Below, piece after piece: positions 15,663 through 25,852 of a stretch of DNA of 64,000 nt. Under the pieces are notes generated by a model. It saw nothing but the letters and a program-made list of their open reading frames with translations. It ran no database searches and had not been told where the DNA came from. A program made the position numbers and the translations under genes. The DNA is taken from assembly GCA_037045055.1 (NCBI GenBank), contig JBAOHJ010000003.1:434001-498000 (forward strand), read 5' to 3'. Numbering within the stretch: the stretch's first letter is position 1; every line of letters starts with the position of its first letter. Source of the DNA: Phosphoribacter sp037045055 (GTDB lineage: Bacteria; Actinomycetota; Actinomycetes; Actinomycetales; Dermatophilaceae).

Positions 15663-18311
15663 ATGACCGCCGGCCCGACCCGCCCCCCGACGATCCCCGA
15701 TCGGCCCTCCCTAGAGGGTCTCGAGGACCGCTGGGGCGCGGTATGGGAGCGCGAGGGGACCTACCGTTTCGACCGCGCGCGGGCGCTGAGCCTGCCCCGC
15801 GACCGGGTGTTCTCCATCGACACCCCCCCGCCGACCGCCTCCGGATCGCTGCACATGGGCCACGTCTTCAGCTACACCCACACCGACTGCATGGCCCGGT
15901 ACCGGCGGATGGCCGGCCTGGAGGTCTTCTACCCGATCGGGTGGGACGACAACGGCCTGCCGACCGAGAAGCGGGTCCAGAACTACTACGGGGTGCGCGG
16001 CGACTCGACGCTGCCCTACGACCCGGGCTTCGTGCCGCCGCACCGGGGCGACGTCGCCTCGACCAAGGCCGCCGACCAGGTGCCGGTGAGCCGGCAGAAC
16101 TTCCTCGACCTGTGCGAAGAGCTCACCGTCCTGGACGAGCAGGCCTTCGAGTCGCTGTTCCGCCGGATGGGCTTCTCGCTGGACTGGACCATCTCCTACC
16201 GCACCATCGACGAGCACTCCCGGGCGACCTCGCAGCAGGCGTTCCTGCGCAACGTCCGCCGCGGCGAGGCCTACCAGGCGCTGGCCCCGGGGCTGTGGGA
16301 CGTGACCTTCCAGACCGCGGTCGCCCAGGCCGAGCTGGAGGCCCGCGACTACCCGGGCCACTACTACCGGGTCGCCTTCCACCGCCCGGACGGCACCCCC
16401 GTGCACATCGAGACCACCCGCCCGGAGCTCATCCCCGCGTGCGTCGCGCTGATCGCCCACCCCGACGACGAGCGGTACGCCGCGCTGGTGGGCACCACGG
16501 TGACCTCGCCGATCTTCGGGGTGCGGTTGCCGGTCCTCGCCCATCCCGCCGCCGAGCCGGACAAGGGCGCCGGCATCGCCATGTGCTGCACCTTCGGCGA
16601 CCTCACCGACGTGCTGTGGTGGCGCGAGCTCTCCCTGCCGACCCGCTCGCTGGTCACCCGCACCGGCCGGTTGGCCGCGCAGACCCCGGACTGGCTTACC
16701 GGCCCGGGCGCGGACCTGTATGCCGCGAAGGTCGCCGGCGCGACGGCATACGGCGCCCGTGCGGCGATCGAGGCCGCGCTGCGCGAGTCCGGCGACCTCG
16801 ACGGCGAGCCCACGCCCACCCGGCGCAAGGCGAACTTCTACGAGCGCGGCGAGAAACCCCTGGAGATCGTCACCTCGCGCCAGTGGTACATCCGCAACGG
16901 CGGGCGCGACCGGCAGCTCAACGACCGGCTGGTCGCCCAGGGCGAGGCGATCGCCTTCCACCCGCCGTTCATGCGGGCCCGGTACGCCAACTGGGTGGCC
17001 GGGCTCAACGGCGACTGGCTGGTCTCGCGGCAGCGGTTCTTCGGGGTCCCGATCCCGGTCTGGTATGCCGTCGACGCCGCCGGGCAGGTCGACTACGACC
17101 GGCCGATCCTGCCCACCGAGAGCCGGCTGCCGGTCGACCCGGCGGCCGACGCACCCGAGGGCTACACCGAGGACCAGCGCGGCGTGCCGGGCGGCTTCGT
17201 CGGCGACCCCGACGTCCTGGACACCTGGGCCACCTCCTCGTTGACCCCGCAGATCGCCGCCGGGTGGCGCGGGGCCGACGGCGCCGAGCCCGACCCGCTC
17301 TTCGCCGCGGTCTTCCCCATGGACGTGCGGCCGCAGGCGCACGACATCATCCGCACCTGGCTGTTCGCCACGGTCGTGCGCTCCTGCTACGAGCACGACA
17401 GCGTGCCGTGGACCGACGCGGCGATCTCCGGGTGGATCCTCGACCCCGAGCGCAAGAAGATGAGCAAGTCCAAGGGCAACGTCGTCACGCCGGAGGCGTT
17501 GGTCCGCGAGCACAGCGCCGACGCGGTGCGCTACTGGGCCGCCTCGGGGCGCCTGGGCACCGACGCGGCGTTCGACCCGGGGCAGATCAAGGTCGGTCGC
17601 CGCCTGGCCATCAAGATCCTCAACGCCAGCAAGTTCGCCCTGTCGTTCGGCCCGCTGTCCGGCGGATCGTCCTGCGCGACAGCGGATCTGGTCACGGAGC
17701 CGCTGGACCGGTCGATGCTGGCCGCGCTGGCCGACGTGGTCCGGGCCGCGACGGTGGGGTTCGACGCGTGGGACTACACCCGCTCGCTGGAGCTCACCGA
17801 GACGTTCTTCTGGACGTTCTGCGACGACTACCTCGAGCTGGTCAAGGACCGCGCCTACGGCGCGCGCGGCGAGGCCGGCGCGCGGTCGGCGCGGGCCGCG
17901 CTGCGGATCGCCCTCGGGGTCCTGCTGCGGCTGCTCGCGCCGATCCTGCCCTATGTCACCGAGGAGGTCTGGTCGTGGTGGCAGGACGGCTCGGTGCACC
18001 GGCAGGCCTGGCCCACGCCCGCCGATGCGCTGCCCGACGGCCTCACCGGCGACCCCGCCGTGCTCTCGGGCGTCGGCGAGGCCCTCGCCGCGATCCGCAG
18101 GGTGAAGTCCGAGGCCAAGGTCGGGATGCGGGCCGGGATCGCCGCGATGTCCCTGGCCGGTCCGGCGAGCGTGACGGGTGCGGTCCGCGAGGCCGAGGGC
18201 GACCTGCGGGCCGCCGGGCGCATCCAGACCCTCGGGTATGCCGCCGCCGAGACGCTGCAGGTCCGCGACGCCGAGCTGGTGGCGGTCCCGACGGCGCCGG
18301 TGGCCGGCTGA
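15663..18311 (+). CDS. valS: Valine--tRNA ligase
   Basis: Charges tRNA-Val. 882 residues from ATG 15663; GGGAGG lies 10 nt upstream, whereas the in-frame ATG at 15654 is too close to it. Class I marks: LHMGH (HIGH motif) near residue 64 and KMSKSKGN near 599. The CP1 editing domain lies between (IETTRPELIPACVALIAHP). The C-terminal coiled coil of the long bacterial ValS is lacking, fitting the shorter class used by many actinobacteria. Confidence 0.96.
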   Translation: MTAGPTRPPTIPDRPSLEGLEDRWGAVWEREGTYRFDRARALSLPRDRVFSIDTPPPTASGSLHMGHVFSYTHTDCMARYRRMAGLEVFYPIGWDDNGLPTEKRVQNYYGVRGDSTLPYDPGFVPPHRGDVASTKAADQVPVSRQNFLDLCEELTVLDEQAFESLFRRMGFSLDWTISYRTIDEHSRATSQQAFLRNVRRGEAYQALAPGLWDVTFQTAVAQAELEARDYPGHYYRVAFHRPDGTPVHIETTRPELIPACVALIAHPDDERYAALVGTTVTSPIFGVRLPVLAHPAAEPDKGAGIAMCCTFGDLTDVLWWRELSLPTRSLVTRTGRLAAQTPDWLTGPGADLYAAKVAGATAYGARAAIEAALRESGDLDGEPTPTRRKANFYERGEKPLEIVTSRQWYIRNGGRDRQLNDRLVAQGEAIAFHPPFMRARYANWVAGLNGDWLVSRQRFFGVPIPVWYAVDAAGQVDYDRPILPTESRLPVDPAADAPEGYTEDQRGVPGGFVGDPDVLDTWATSSLTPQIAAGWRGADGAEPDPLFAAVFPMDVRPQAHDIIRTWLFATVVRSCYEHDSVPWTDAAISGWILDPERKKMSKSKGNVVTPEALVREHSADAVRYWAASGRLGTDAAFDPGQIKVGRRLAIKILNASKFALSFGPLSGGSSCATADLVTEPLDRSMLAALADVVRAATVGFDAWDYTRSLELTETFFWTFCDDYLELVKDRAYGARGEAGARSARAALRIALGVLLRLLAPILPYVTEEVWSWWQDGSVHRQAWPTPADALPDGLTGDPAVLSGVGEALAAIRRVKSEAKVGMRAGIAAMSLAGPASVTGAVREAEGDLRAAGRIQTLGYAAAETLQVRDAELVAVPTAPVAG

Positions 18312-18370
18312 GCGTCTCGACCGCGGCACCGACCCCGCCCGAGCCGGGCCGCCCTGGCTAGTCTCGACGC

Positions 18371-19153
18371 ATGGTCCGGGCCACATCGTCGACCTCGACG
18401 CGCCGCACGGGCGCGCTCCTGGTGGTGGTGGGGCTCGGGGTGCTCGCCGGGCTCGTCGGGGTCGTCGCCGGCGGCCCGGTCGACTACCTCTCGGCCCCGA
18501 CACTCACCGTGACGACCAGGGCCTCGACCCCGCTCGAGCCGATCGGTGCGGTGGCTACGGCGAGCCCGACCCCGACCGCGGCGAGGGTGGGTGAGCCGTC
18601 CTCGGCGCTGCCGCCGTGGGTGGGGACCGCGCTGCAGGTGCTGGGCGTCCTGCTGACCGGCGGCGCGGCATACCTGCTCGTCACGCTCGGGCGACGAGGC
18701 CTGCGCCGACGACGACCCCCCGGCGGCCTCGCCCCGCCCGAGGCGCCCCGGTCGGACCCCCTGCCGCCGGCGGTCGACCGCCTCGCCGCCCAGGTGGCCG
18801 AGGCCCGGGCCGTGGTCGGCCGGGCCGGCAGCCCCCGAAACGCCGTGGTCGCGGCCTGGATCCGCCTACAACGGTCGGTGGCCGTGGCCGGGCTGCCGGC
18901 CGCGCCGGCGGAGACGCCGACGGAGTACCTCGCCCGGGTCCTGGCCGCGTGGGAGGTCGACCGCACCGCGCTGGACGAGCTGGCCGAGCTCTACCGCGAG
19001 GCGCGCTTCTCCGACCACCCGATCGGCCAGCGCCACCGGGCCGCCGCGCTGCGGGCCCTGGCCATCGTGCACGCCGACCTCGCCCGGGCCGCCGGGCACC
19101 CCAGCGGGCAGGACCGCGGTGGCGGGGTGGTCGCGGCCGGAGTGGACCGGTGA
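18371..19153 (+). CDS. DUF4129 domain membrane protein
   Basis: 260 residues, two hydrophobic segments (about 15-36 and 86-108) and a cytosolic C-terminal DUF4129 domain (AWIRLQRSVAVAGLP, ETPTEYLARVL, YREARFSDHPI). DUF4129 proteins accompany MoxR/DUF58 operons, often as part of transglutaminase-like membrane proteins. First gene of a five-gene operon; the next gene overlaps by the GTGA quartet. Function unknown. Confidence 0.85.
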   Translation: MVRATSSTSTRRTGALLVVVGLGVLAGLVGVVAGGPVDYLSAPTLTVTTRASTPLEPIGAVATASPTPTAARVGEPSSALPPWVGTALQVLGVLLTGGAAYLLVTLGRRGLRRRRPPGGLAPPEAPRSDPLPPAVDRLAAQVAEARAVVGRAGSPRNAVVAAWIRLQRSVAVAGLPAAPAETPTEYLARVLAAWEVDRTALDELAELYREARFSDHPIGQRHRAAALRALAIVHADLARAAGHPSGQDRGGGVVAAGVDR

Positions 19154-19671
19154 GCCGCACCGCCCCGCGCCCGGGCCCGGTGGGGCGGCGGCTGCGGTGG
19201 GTCCTCGGGACGTGGGCATCGGCCTGCCTGGTCCTCTCGCTCATGGCCTTCGACCCGTCGGTGCCCCTGCTCGGGGCAGTCGCGGCCGTCGTCGCCGTCG
19301 TCGCCGCGGCCGTGGCGGTCCCGACGGCCTCGGGTCCGTCCCGGTGGGTCGTCGACGACCTCCCGACGCCCGGGGCGGGCCGCGGCGCGGACCACGCGAC
19401 CACCCAGCTGGCTGTCCGCCTGGCCACGTCCGGCGACGACCCCGACCGGGCCGCGCAGCTGGCCGCCGAGGTGCGCGAGCGGGTCGCCGCGGTGCTCGTC
19501 GCCCGGGTCGCCCGCACCCGCGGGGTCGATCTCGCCGTCCGTCCCGACCTCGTCACGGGCCTGTTGCCCGAGCAGCTGTCGGCCCTGGTCCTCGGGGCCG
19601 GGCCAGCCGACCGGAGGCTGCTCGACCCGGTCGTGCTCGACGCCGTCCTCTCGAGAATCGAGTCGCTGTGA
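19150..19671 (+). CDS. Hypothetical two-helix membrane protein of the MoxR operon
   Basis: 173 residues from GTG 19150, overlapping the previous stop. Two adjacent hydrophobic helices (about 14-32 and 38-57) precede a soluble part rich in Ala, Arg and Val. I recognise no domain. Position between the DUF4129 and MoxR genes, with 4-nt overlaps on both sides, ties it to that system. Confidence 0.75.
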   Translation: MSRTAPRPGPVGRRLRWVLGTWASACLVLSLMAFDPSVPLLGAVAAVVAVVAAAVAVPTASGPSRWVVDDLPTPGAGRGADHATTQLAVRLATSGDDPDRAAQLAAEVRERVAAVLVARVARTRGVDLAVRPDLVTGLLPEQLSALVLGAGPADRRLLDPVVLDAVLSRIESL

Positions 19672-20687
19672 CCCTCTCCGTTGCTGACGTCACCCGCCTG
19701 GGTGCCGACGTGCTCGACCAGGTCGAGCGCGCGGTCGTGGGCAAGCGCGACCCGCTCACCCTCGTGCTGGCCGCCGTGCTCGCCGGGGGGCACGTGCTCA
19801 TCGAGGACTTCCCGGGCCTGGGCAAGACCCTCGCCGCGCGCAGTCTCGCCCGGGCCCTGGGGCTGGACTTCGCCCGCGCGCAGTTCACCCCCGACCTGTT
19901 GCCCGGCGACCTCACCGGCTCCTTCGTCTACGACCAGCGGGTGGGCGAGTTCGCCTTCCGGCGCGGCCCGCTGTTCACCGGGCTGCTGCTCGCCGACGAG
20001 ATCAACCGCACGCCGCCGAAGACCCAGGCGGCGCTGTTGGAGGCGATGCAGGAGCGCCAGGTCACCGTGGAGGGCCAGACCTTCGCCCTGCCGCGACCGT
20101 TCCACGTCCTGGCCACGGCCAACCCCGTCGAGAACGAGGGCACCTACCCGTTGCCCGAGGCCCAGCTCGACCGCTTCCTCGCCCGGGTCGCCTTCGGCTA
20201 CCCGTCGGCGCAGCAGGAGCTCGACGTGCTGCGGCGCCGCATGGTCCGCCGCCGCGAGGAGGTCACCGTCGACCAGGTCACCGACGGTGCGGGGGTGCTG
20301 GCCATGCAGCAGGCCGTCGAGACCGTCGTCGTCGACGGGGACCTGGCCCGCTACTGCGTGGACGTCGCCCAGGCCACCCGCTCCCACCCCGCCGTGCTGC
20401 TGGGTGCCTCGCCGCGCGGATCGTTGGGTCTGCTGCTGGTCTCCCGCGGGTATGCCGTCCTGCACGGACGCGACTACGTCACCCCCGAGGACGTCAAGTC
20501 GGTGGCCGGGTCGGTGCTGGCCCATCGGATCACCGTGCGGCCCGAGCTGTGGCTGAGCAACGTCACCGGGCCGTCGGTGGTCGCGTCCGTGCTGGGCTCG
20601 GTGCCCAGCCCGCGCCCGCAGGACCCCGACGACCCGAACGACCCGACGGCCGACGCGGACCCCGGTGCCCCCGCAGGACCCCGGTGA
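19668..20687 (+). CDS. MoxR-family AAA+ ATPase
   Basis: 339 residues from GTG 19668. Walker A in IEDFPGLGKTLAARSLA, Walker B and sensor region in LLLADEINRTPPKTQAALLE and LATANPVENEGTYPLPEAQL. MoxR proteins act as chaperones that mature or insert partner proteins. The acidic tail (DPDDPNDPTADAD) is unusual but short. Coupled by GTGA overlaps to its neighbours; the DUF58 protein downstream is the classic partner. Confidence 0.94.
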   Translation: MTLSVADVTRLGADVLDQVERAVVGKRDPLTLVLAAVLAGGHVLIEDFPGLGKTLAARSLARALGLDFARAQFTPDLLPGDLTGSFVYDQRVGEFAFRRGPLFTGLLLADEINRTPPKTQAALLEAMQERQVTVEGQTFALPRPFHVLATANPVENEGTYPLPEAQLDRFLARVAFGYPSAQQELDVLRRRMVRRREEVTVDQVTDGAGVLAMQQAVETVVVDGDLARYCVDVAQATRSHPAVLLGASPRGSLGLLLVSRGYAVLHGRDYVTPEDVKSVAGSVLAHRITVRPELWLSNVTGPSVVASVLGSVPSPRPQDPDDPNDPTADADPGAPAGPR

Positions 20688-22018
20688 CCGCCGCCCCGAC
20701 CGGCCCCGACGCCCAGGTGCTGCGGCCCTGGCGGCCCACGCACGCCCTCGTGCGCGCCTTCGTGCTCGGGGCCCTGGGTGCGCTCGGCGCGATCACCCTG
20801 CGCCGTGCCGACCTGCTCATCCTGGCCACCCCGGTGCTCGCCGCGGCCGGCTGGGGCTGGTGGATGCGGCCGCGGCATATCGCGAGCGCGACCGTCCGGG
20901 TGGAGCACCCGCGGCTCGTCGAGGGCGCGGTCACCACGTGCACGCTGGAGGTGGCGCTGCCGCAGGGCGCCGAAGAGGTGCTGGCGCACCTGTCCGGGGA
21001 CCCGTTCGTGGCGATCGGCGAGGCCACGGCAGCCGAGCGCTCCGGCTGCCCGACCAGCCCGCCCGTGCACCTGCGGCGGGCGGCCTGGTCGGTGCGGGCG
21101 ACCCGCTGGGGGGCCCGACGGGTCGGCCCGGTCCTGGTGTCGGTGCGCAGCCCCTGGTGGGCCTACCGCACCGACGTGGCGCGGATCGACCCGGTCGAGG
21201 TCACCGCCGTGCCGCAGCGCAGCGGCTTCGACGCGGGTGCGCCGACTCCGCACCCCGAGGGGCTGGTCGGGGTCAACCGCTCCACCGGCGTCGGCTCCGG
21301 GGCCGAGCTGGCCTCGATCCGCCCGTTCCAGGCCGGGGACCGGCTGCGCCGGATCCACTGGCCCACCTCGCTGCGCACCGGCGAGTTCCACGTCACCACG
21401 ACCCATGCCGACCAGGACGCCCACGTGGCGCTGGTGGTGGACGCCTTCAGCGACCTGGGCCCCCGCGAGGGTGTGGACGGGCGGGCGACCAGCCTGGACC
21501 TCACCGTGCGGGCCGCGGCGTCGGTCGCCGCGCACTACCTCGGATCGGGCGACCGGGTGTCGCTGCGCGTCCTCGGGACGCACGGGACACCGCGGCTGCC
21601 CGCGCGCAGCGGGCCGACCCAGGCGCGTCGGATCGAGGACGTGCTGGCCGCCGTCGAGCCGGCCACCGACCGCGAGCTGTCCCGCCGCCAGCTCATGGAC
21701 GGGCTGACCAGCGGGTGCGTCGTCGTGGTGCTCACGCCCCTGGTCCACCCGAGAATGGCCGGTGCGGTCGCGTCGATCGCCGCGCGGGGGCTGACCACCA
21801 TCGCCGTGGACACCTTGCCCGAGCACCTGTGGGCCGACGCCGCCGACGTCCACCTGGCCCTGGCCTGGAGGTTGCGCCGGTTGGCCTGCGACGAGGACAT
21901 CCACCGGCTCGGCGGCGTCGGGGTGCCCGTCGTGCCCTGGCGCGGGCCGGGCAGCCTCGACCAGGTCCTGCGCGACGCCGCCCGGCGCGCTCGGCGTCCG
22001 CGAATGGCCCGACGGTGA
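20684..22018 (+). CDS. DUF58 domain protein, MoxR partner
   Basis: 444 residues from GTG 20684. Two hydrophobic helices near the N-terminus, then a beta-rich region, the DUF58 hallmark RPFQAGDRLRRIHWPTSLR near residue 210 and a degenerate von Willebrand A-like fold (HVALVVDAFSDLG). DUF58 proteins are linked to MoxR ATPases and envelope or stress functions. Overlaps both neighbours by 4 nt. Confidence 0.9.
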   Translation: MTAAPTGPDAQVLRPWRPTHALVRAFVLGALGALGAITLRRADLLILATPVLAAAGWGWWMRPRHIASATVRVEHPRLVEGAVTTCTLEVALPQGAEEVLAHLSGDPFVAIGEATAAERSGCPTSPPVHLRRAAWSVRATRWGARRVGPVLVSVRSPWWAYRTDVARIDPVEVTAVPQRSGFDAGAPTPHPEGLVGVNRSTGVGSGAELASIRPFQAGDRLRRIHWPTSLRTGEFHVTTTHADQDAHVALVVDAFSDLGPREGVDGRATSLDLTVRAAASVAAHYLGSGDRVSLRVLGTHGTPRLPARSGPTQARRIEDVLAAVEPATDRELSRRQLMDGLTSGCVVVVLTPLVHPRMAGAVASIAARGLTTIAVDTLPEHLWADAADVHLALAWRLRRLACDEDIHRLGGVGVPVVPWRGPGSLDQVLRDAARRARRPRMARR

Positions 22019-22518
22019 GGCTCAGCCGGCAGCTGCAGCTGGCCCGGGCCGTGGCCGCCGCGATGCCGCTGGCCTTCCTCGGATGCGCGGGGCTGGCCGG
22101 TGCGTCGGTCGGCCCGGCGTGGTATCTGGTCGCCGTCGCCGCCGCCGCCGTCGGGCCGGCCTCCCCCGACACCGCCGGTCCCCTGCTGGTGTGGGGCCTG
22201 TTGGCGCTGATGTGGGTCGCCGGTGGGCCGATCGGCGTGTGGTGGGCGGTCCCGGCGGCCCTCGCGGCGCTGCTCGGGCACTGTGCCACGGCCTACCTCG
22301 CCGCCGCGCCCCCGGGCCTGACCACGTCCGCGCGGGTGCTGCTGCGCTGGGCGGCCCGGCTGGGGGTGCTCGCCGCGCTGACGGTGGCGGTCGCGGCCGG
22401 CCTCGTCGCGGCGCAGGCCTGGCAGCTGGCCGGGTCCAGCGCCTGGACCGTCGTCGTCCTGCTGGCCACCGCCGCCGGCCTGTATGCCGTGCGCCCGCGC
22501 CCGGTCAGCGAGGACTGA
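22015..22518 (+). CDS. Hypothetical membrane protein, last gene of the MoxR operon
   Basis: 167 residues from GTG 22015, with four to five hydrophobic helices and a basic N-terminus. No family recognised. Overlaps DUF58 by GTGA and converges with the next gene, whose stop lies 14 bp inside this one. Confidence 0.75.
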   Translation: MRLSRQLQLARAVAAAMPLAFLGCAGLAGASVGPAWYLVAVAAAAVGPASPDTAGPLLVWGLLALMWVAGGPIGVWWAVPAALAALLGHCATAYLAAAPPGLTTSARVLLRWAARLGVLAALTVAVAAGLVAAQAWQLAGSSAWTVVVLLATAAGLYAVRPRPVSED

Positions 22519-23104
22519 CCACCCACCAGGTCACCGGCCACCCCAGCAGCCCCGGCCTACGCTGTCGCCACCCGGCGGCGCCCACCGGGTCCACCCGCCC
22601 CCGGGCGGGGTCGTAGGCGACCAGGGCGCCGTCCTGCGGCACGAGCAGCCCGACGTGCCGAGGCAGCCACCGGCTGCCGACGTAGAGGGCAGCCGGCAGA
22701 TCGGGCGCGGTCCGGCGGGCCAGATCCGCGGCCAGCCGGGTCCGCGTCGCCGTCGGGCGCAGCCGCACCCACCTCGTGCGGTAGCGCCGACCGGTGAGCC
22801 GGGTCAGCTCCGCGGCCAGCCCCCAGGGCGGCGTGCCCAGTGCCCGGGGCCACGGCAGCTGGAGCCGACCGGTCGGGCTGCGCACCGCGTTCGTGCGCCG
22901 ATGCACCGCCGCCTCGTATGCCGCGAACCGGGCCGCCGCCGCACCCCCCGTCGGCGCGTTCGGCGGCCCGAGCAGCTCGGTGGCGAAGGCGTCCTCGCGG
23001 AGCATCCGGGCGACCGTGGCCACCGCGCTCCCGCAGGTCAGGCCGGTCTGCTGCACCGGGGCGGCAGCGCCCACCCGCAGGCGGAACACCGAGTGCGCTC
23101 TCAC
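22505..23104 (-). CDS. Putative papain/C39-like cysteine peptidase domain protein
   Basis: 199 residues from GTG 23104. I do not recognise a named family, but the layout fits a cysteine-peptidase fold: QQTGLTCGSAVATVARM near residue 19 (oxyanion Gln and nucleophile Cys), RHVGLLVPQDGALVAYDPARG near 148-168 (general-base His and an Asp). AYEAAVHRRTNAVR and AAELTRLTGRRY lie between. No signal peptide. Convergent with the MoxR operon and upstream of nothing obvious; clpX is the next gene upstream. The function is an inference from motif order only. Confidence 0.6.
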   Translation of the reverse strand: MRAHSVFRLRVGAAAPVQQTGLTCGSAVATVARMLREDAFATELLGPPNAPTGGAAAARFAAYEAAVHRRTNAVRSPTGRLQLPWPRALGTPPWGLAAELTRLTGRRYRTRWVRLRPTATRTRLAADLARRTAPDLPAALYVGSRWLPRHVGLLVPQDGALVAYDPARGRVDPVGAAGWRQRRPGLLGWPVTWWVVSPR

Positions 23105-23175
23105 CGCCGTCCCGCGGCCGACCGGGGTGGGTCAGGCGGGCGGCCCGGCACGCCCATACCCTCCGCTCGAGGCGC

Positions 23176-24459
<1,284 letters not shown>

Positions 24460-24798
24460 GTGCATCTCCCGCCTGCCGGATCCGACCCCGTGCTCGGGAC
24501 CGTGATGTGCCGACGCTACCCGTCTGCGGCGGCCGGTAGCCCCAATTACACGCGCCAACTTCGCCGCCCGCCGCTTTGTCCGCTGTCGGCGCAACCCCGG
24601 TCTGCCCGGCCGGCCGCATCCGGCAGCGCCCGGCGGCATACCCCCGACCACAACCCCACCACGGCGGGCGTCGGGTCGCCCGGGACCCCGACTCAGCGAC
24701 CACAACCCCACCACGGCGCGATCGCGTCCGGCGCCACCCGAGCCGGCACCTGTGGACAGCGCGGGCGACCGCCGACACCGGTGCACGACCGTGTCGGT
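24460..24798. other. 339-bp intergenic region with a 22-bp direct repeat
   Basis: Divergent space between clpX and the DUF559 gene. It holds two identical 22-bp copies (24645-24666 and 24697-24718), core ACCACAACCCCACCACGG, starting 52 bp apart. They read as GGTGGGGTTGTGG toward clpX. No HspR or ClgR consensus is visible in this gap. The remainder shows no gene. Confidence 0.7.
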
Positions 24799-25726
24799 AT
24801 GCCGCCGACGACCCCCTTCACCCGCCGGGACGCGCTGCGGGCCAGCGTCACGCCCCGCCAGCTGCGCGGACACCGGTACCGCCGGCTGCTGCGCGGCATC
24901 TACGTGCCGGCCGGGGCCGTGCCGAGCGTGGCGATGCGCGGTGCTGCCGCCCTGCTCGCGTGCCCGCCGGCCAGCCACCTGTCCCACCTCACCGCCGCGC
25001 AGCTGTGGGGCGCCGTCGTGCCCACGGACCCGCGCACGCACGTCAGCTCCCCGGCGCACCGGGCCAACCGCGAAGGCATCGCCAGTCACCGGGCGGCCCC
25101 GTCGGCCCAGGTCGTCCTGCGCCACGGCCTGCGGGTCAGCTCACCGGTGCAGTCCTTCCTCGACTGCGCGGCCCTGCTGCCCCTGGTGGACCTCGTCGTG
25201 CTCGGCGACTCGCTGGTCGCCCGCGGGGTGCTCCGCCCGGCCGAGCTGGCCACGGCCGCGGCCTCGTGGACCGGGCGCGGCCGGCGGCAGGCTCGCCGGG
25301 CGGCGGCCCTGGTCCGGGCGGGGGGTCGACTCCCCCATGGAAACCAGGCTGCGCCTGCTCATCGTGCTGGCCGGGCTGCCCGAACCGGTCGTCGACCACC
25401 GGGTCCTGGACCCCGACGGGCGGCTGCGAATGCGCTTCGACCTGAGCTACCCGGCATACCGGCTGGTGGTCGAGTACGACGGGCGCCAGCATGCCGAGTC
25501 CGACGCCCAGTGGGCCCACGACCTGACCCGTCGGGAGGCTCTCGACGACGACGGGTGGCGGATCGTCGTGCTGCGGGCCTCGGACGTGTTCCGGACCCCT
25601 GGGCAGACCCTCGCGCGGTTGGTCAGGGTGATGCGCAGCCGGGGTATGCCGGTGCCGGCCCGGCTCGATCCCCGCTGGGAGCTGCACTTCCCGGAGCTGG
25701 GGGCCGGTCGGAGCCTAGGGCCGTGA
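24799..25726 (+). pseudogene. DUF559 (Vsr-like endonuclease) protein with AbiEi-like N-terminus, frameshifted
   Basis: From ATG 24799 the frame encodes the normal N-terminal half (FTRRDALRASVTPRQLRG, LHRGIY-type LLRGIYVPAGAV, SHLTAAQLWG). The C-terminal half (PMETRLRLLIVLAGLPEP, YRLVVEYDGRQHAESDAQW, RIVVLRASDVF), which holds the Vsr-like nuclease motif, is in the +1 frame. The break falls at a run of six G at 25320-25325; five G would give AGVDSPMETR without interruption. It is therefore broken, phase-variable, or a sequencing error. The intact protein would be about 308 residues and belongs to a family common in actinobacteria and annotated near type IV toxin-antitoxin AbiEi proteins. Confidence 0.82.
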
Positions 25727-25731
25727 GCGAC

Positions 25732-25801
25732 CGCAACTGCGCCGATGCGACGTCCGGGCCGGGTCGATGCCCGAATCCACGCTCGCAACTGCGCCAATGC
25801 G
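25732..25801. repeat. 18-bp direct repeat downstream of the DUF559 gene
   Basis: CGCAACTGCGCCGATGCG at 25732-25749 recurs with one change at 25784-25801, starting 52 bp apart. Each copy contains the small dyad CGCA-N2-TGCG. Just after it, GCTCAGGTC is repeated three times (about 25830-25859). Function unknown. Confidence 0.75.
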
Positions 25802-25852
25802 CTGCTCGGTCCCTCACCCACGACCCGCGGGCTCAGGTCTGCTCAGGTCGGC

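Noticed and set aside
24460..24798. HspR or ClgR box in front of clpX
   Set aside because: No CTTGAG-N9-CTCAAG-type or GTTCGC-N5-GCG match found; only TTCGCC without the second half.
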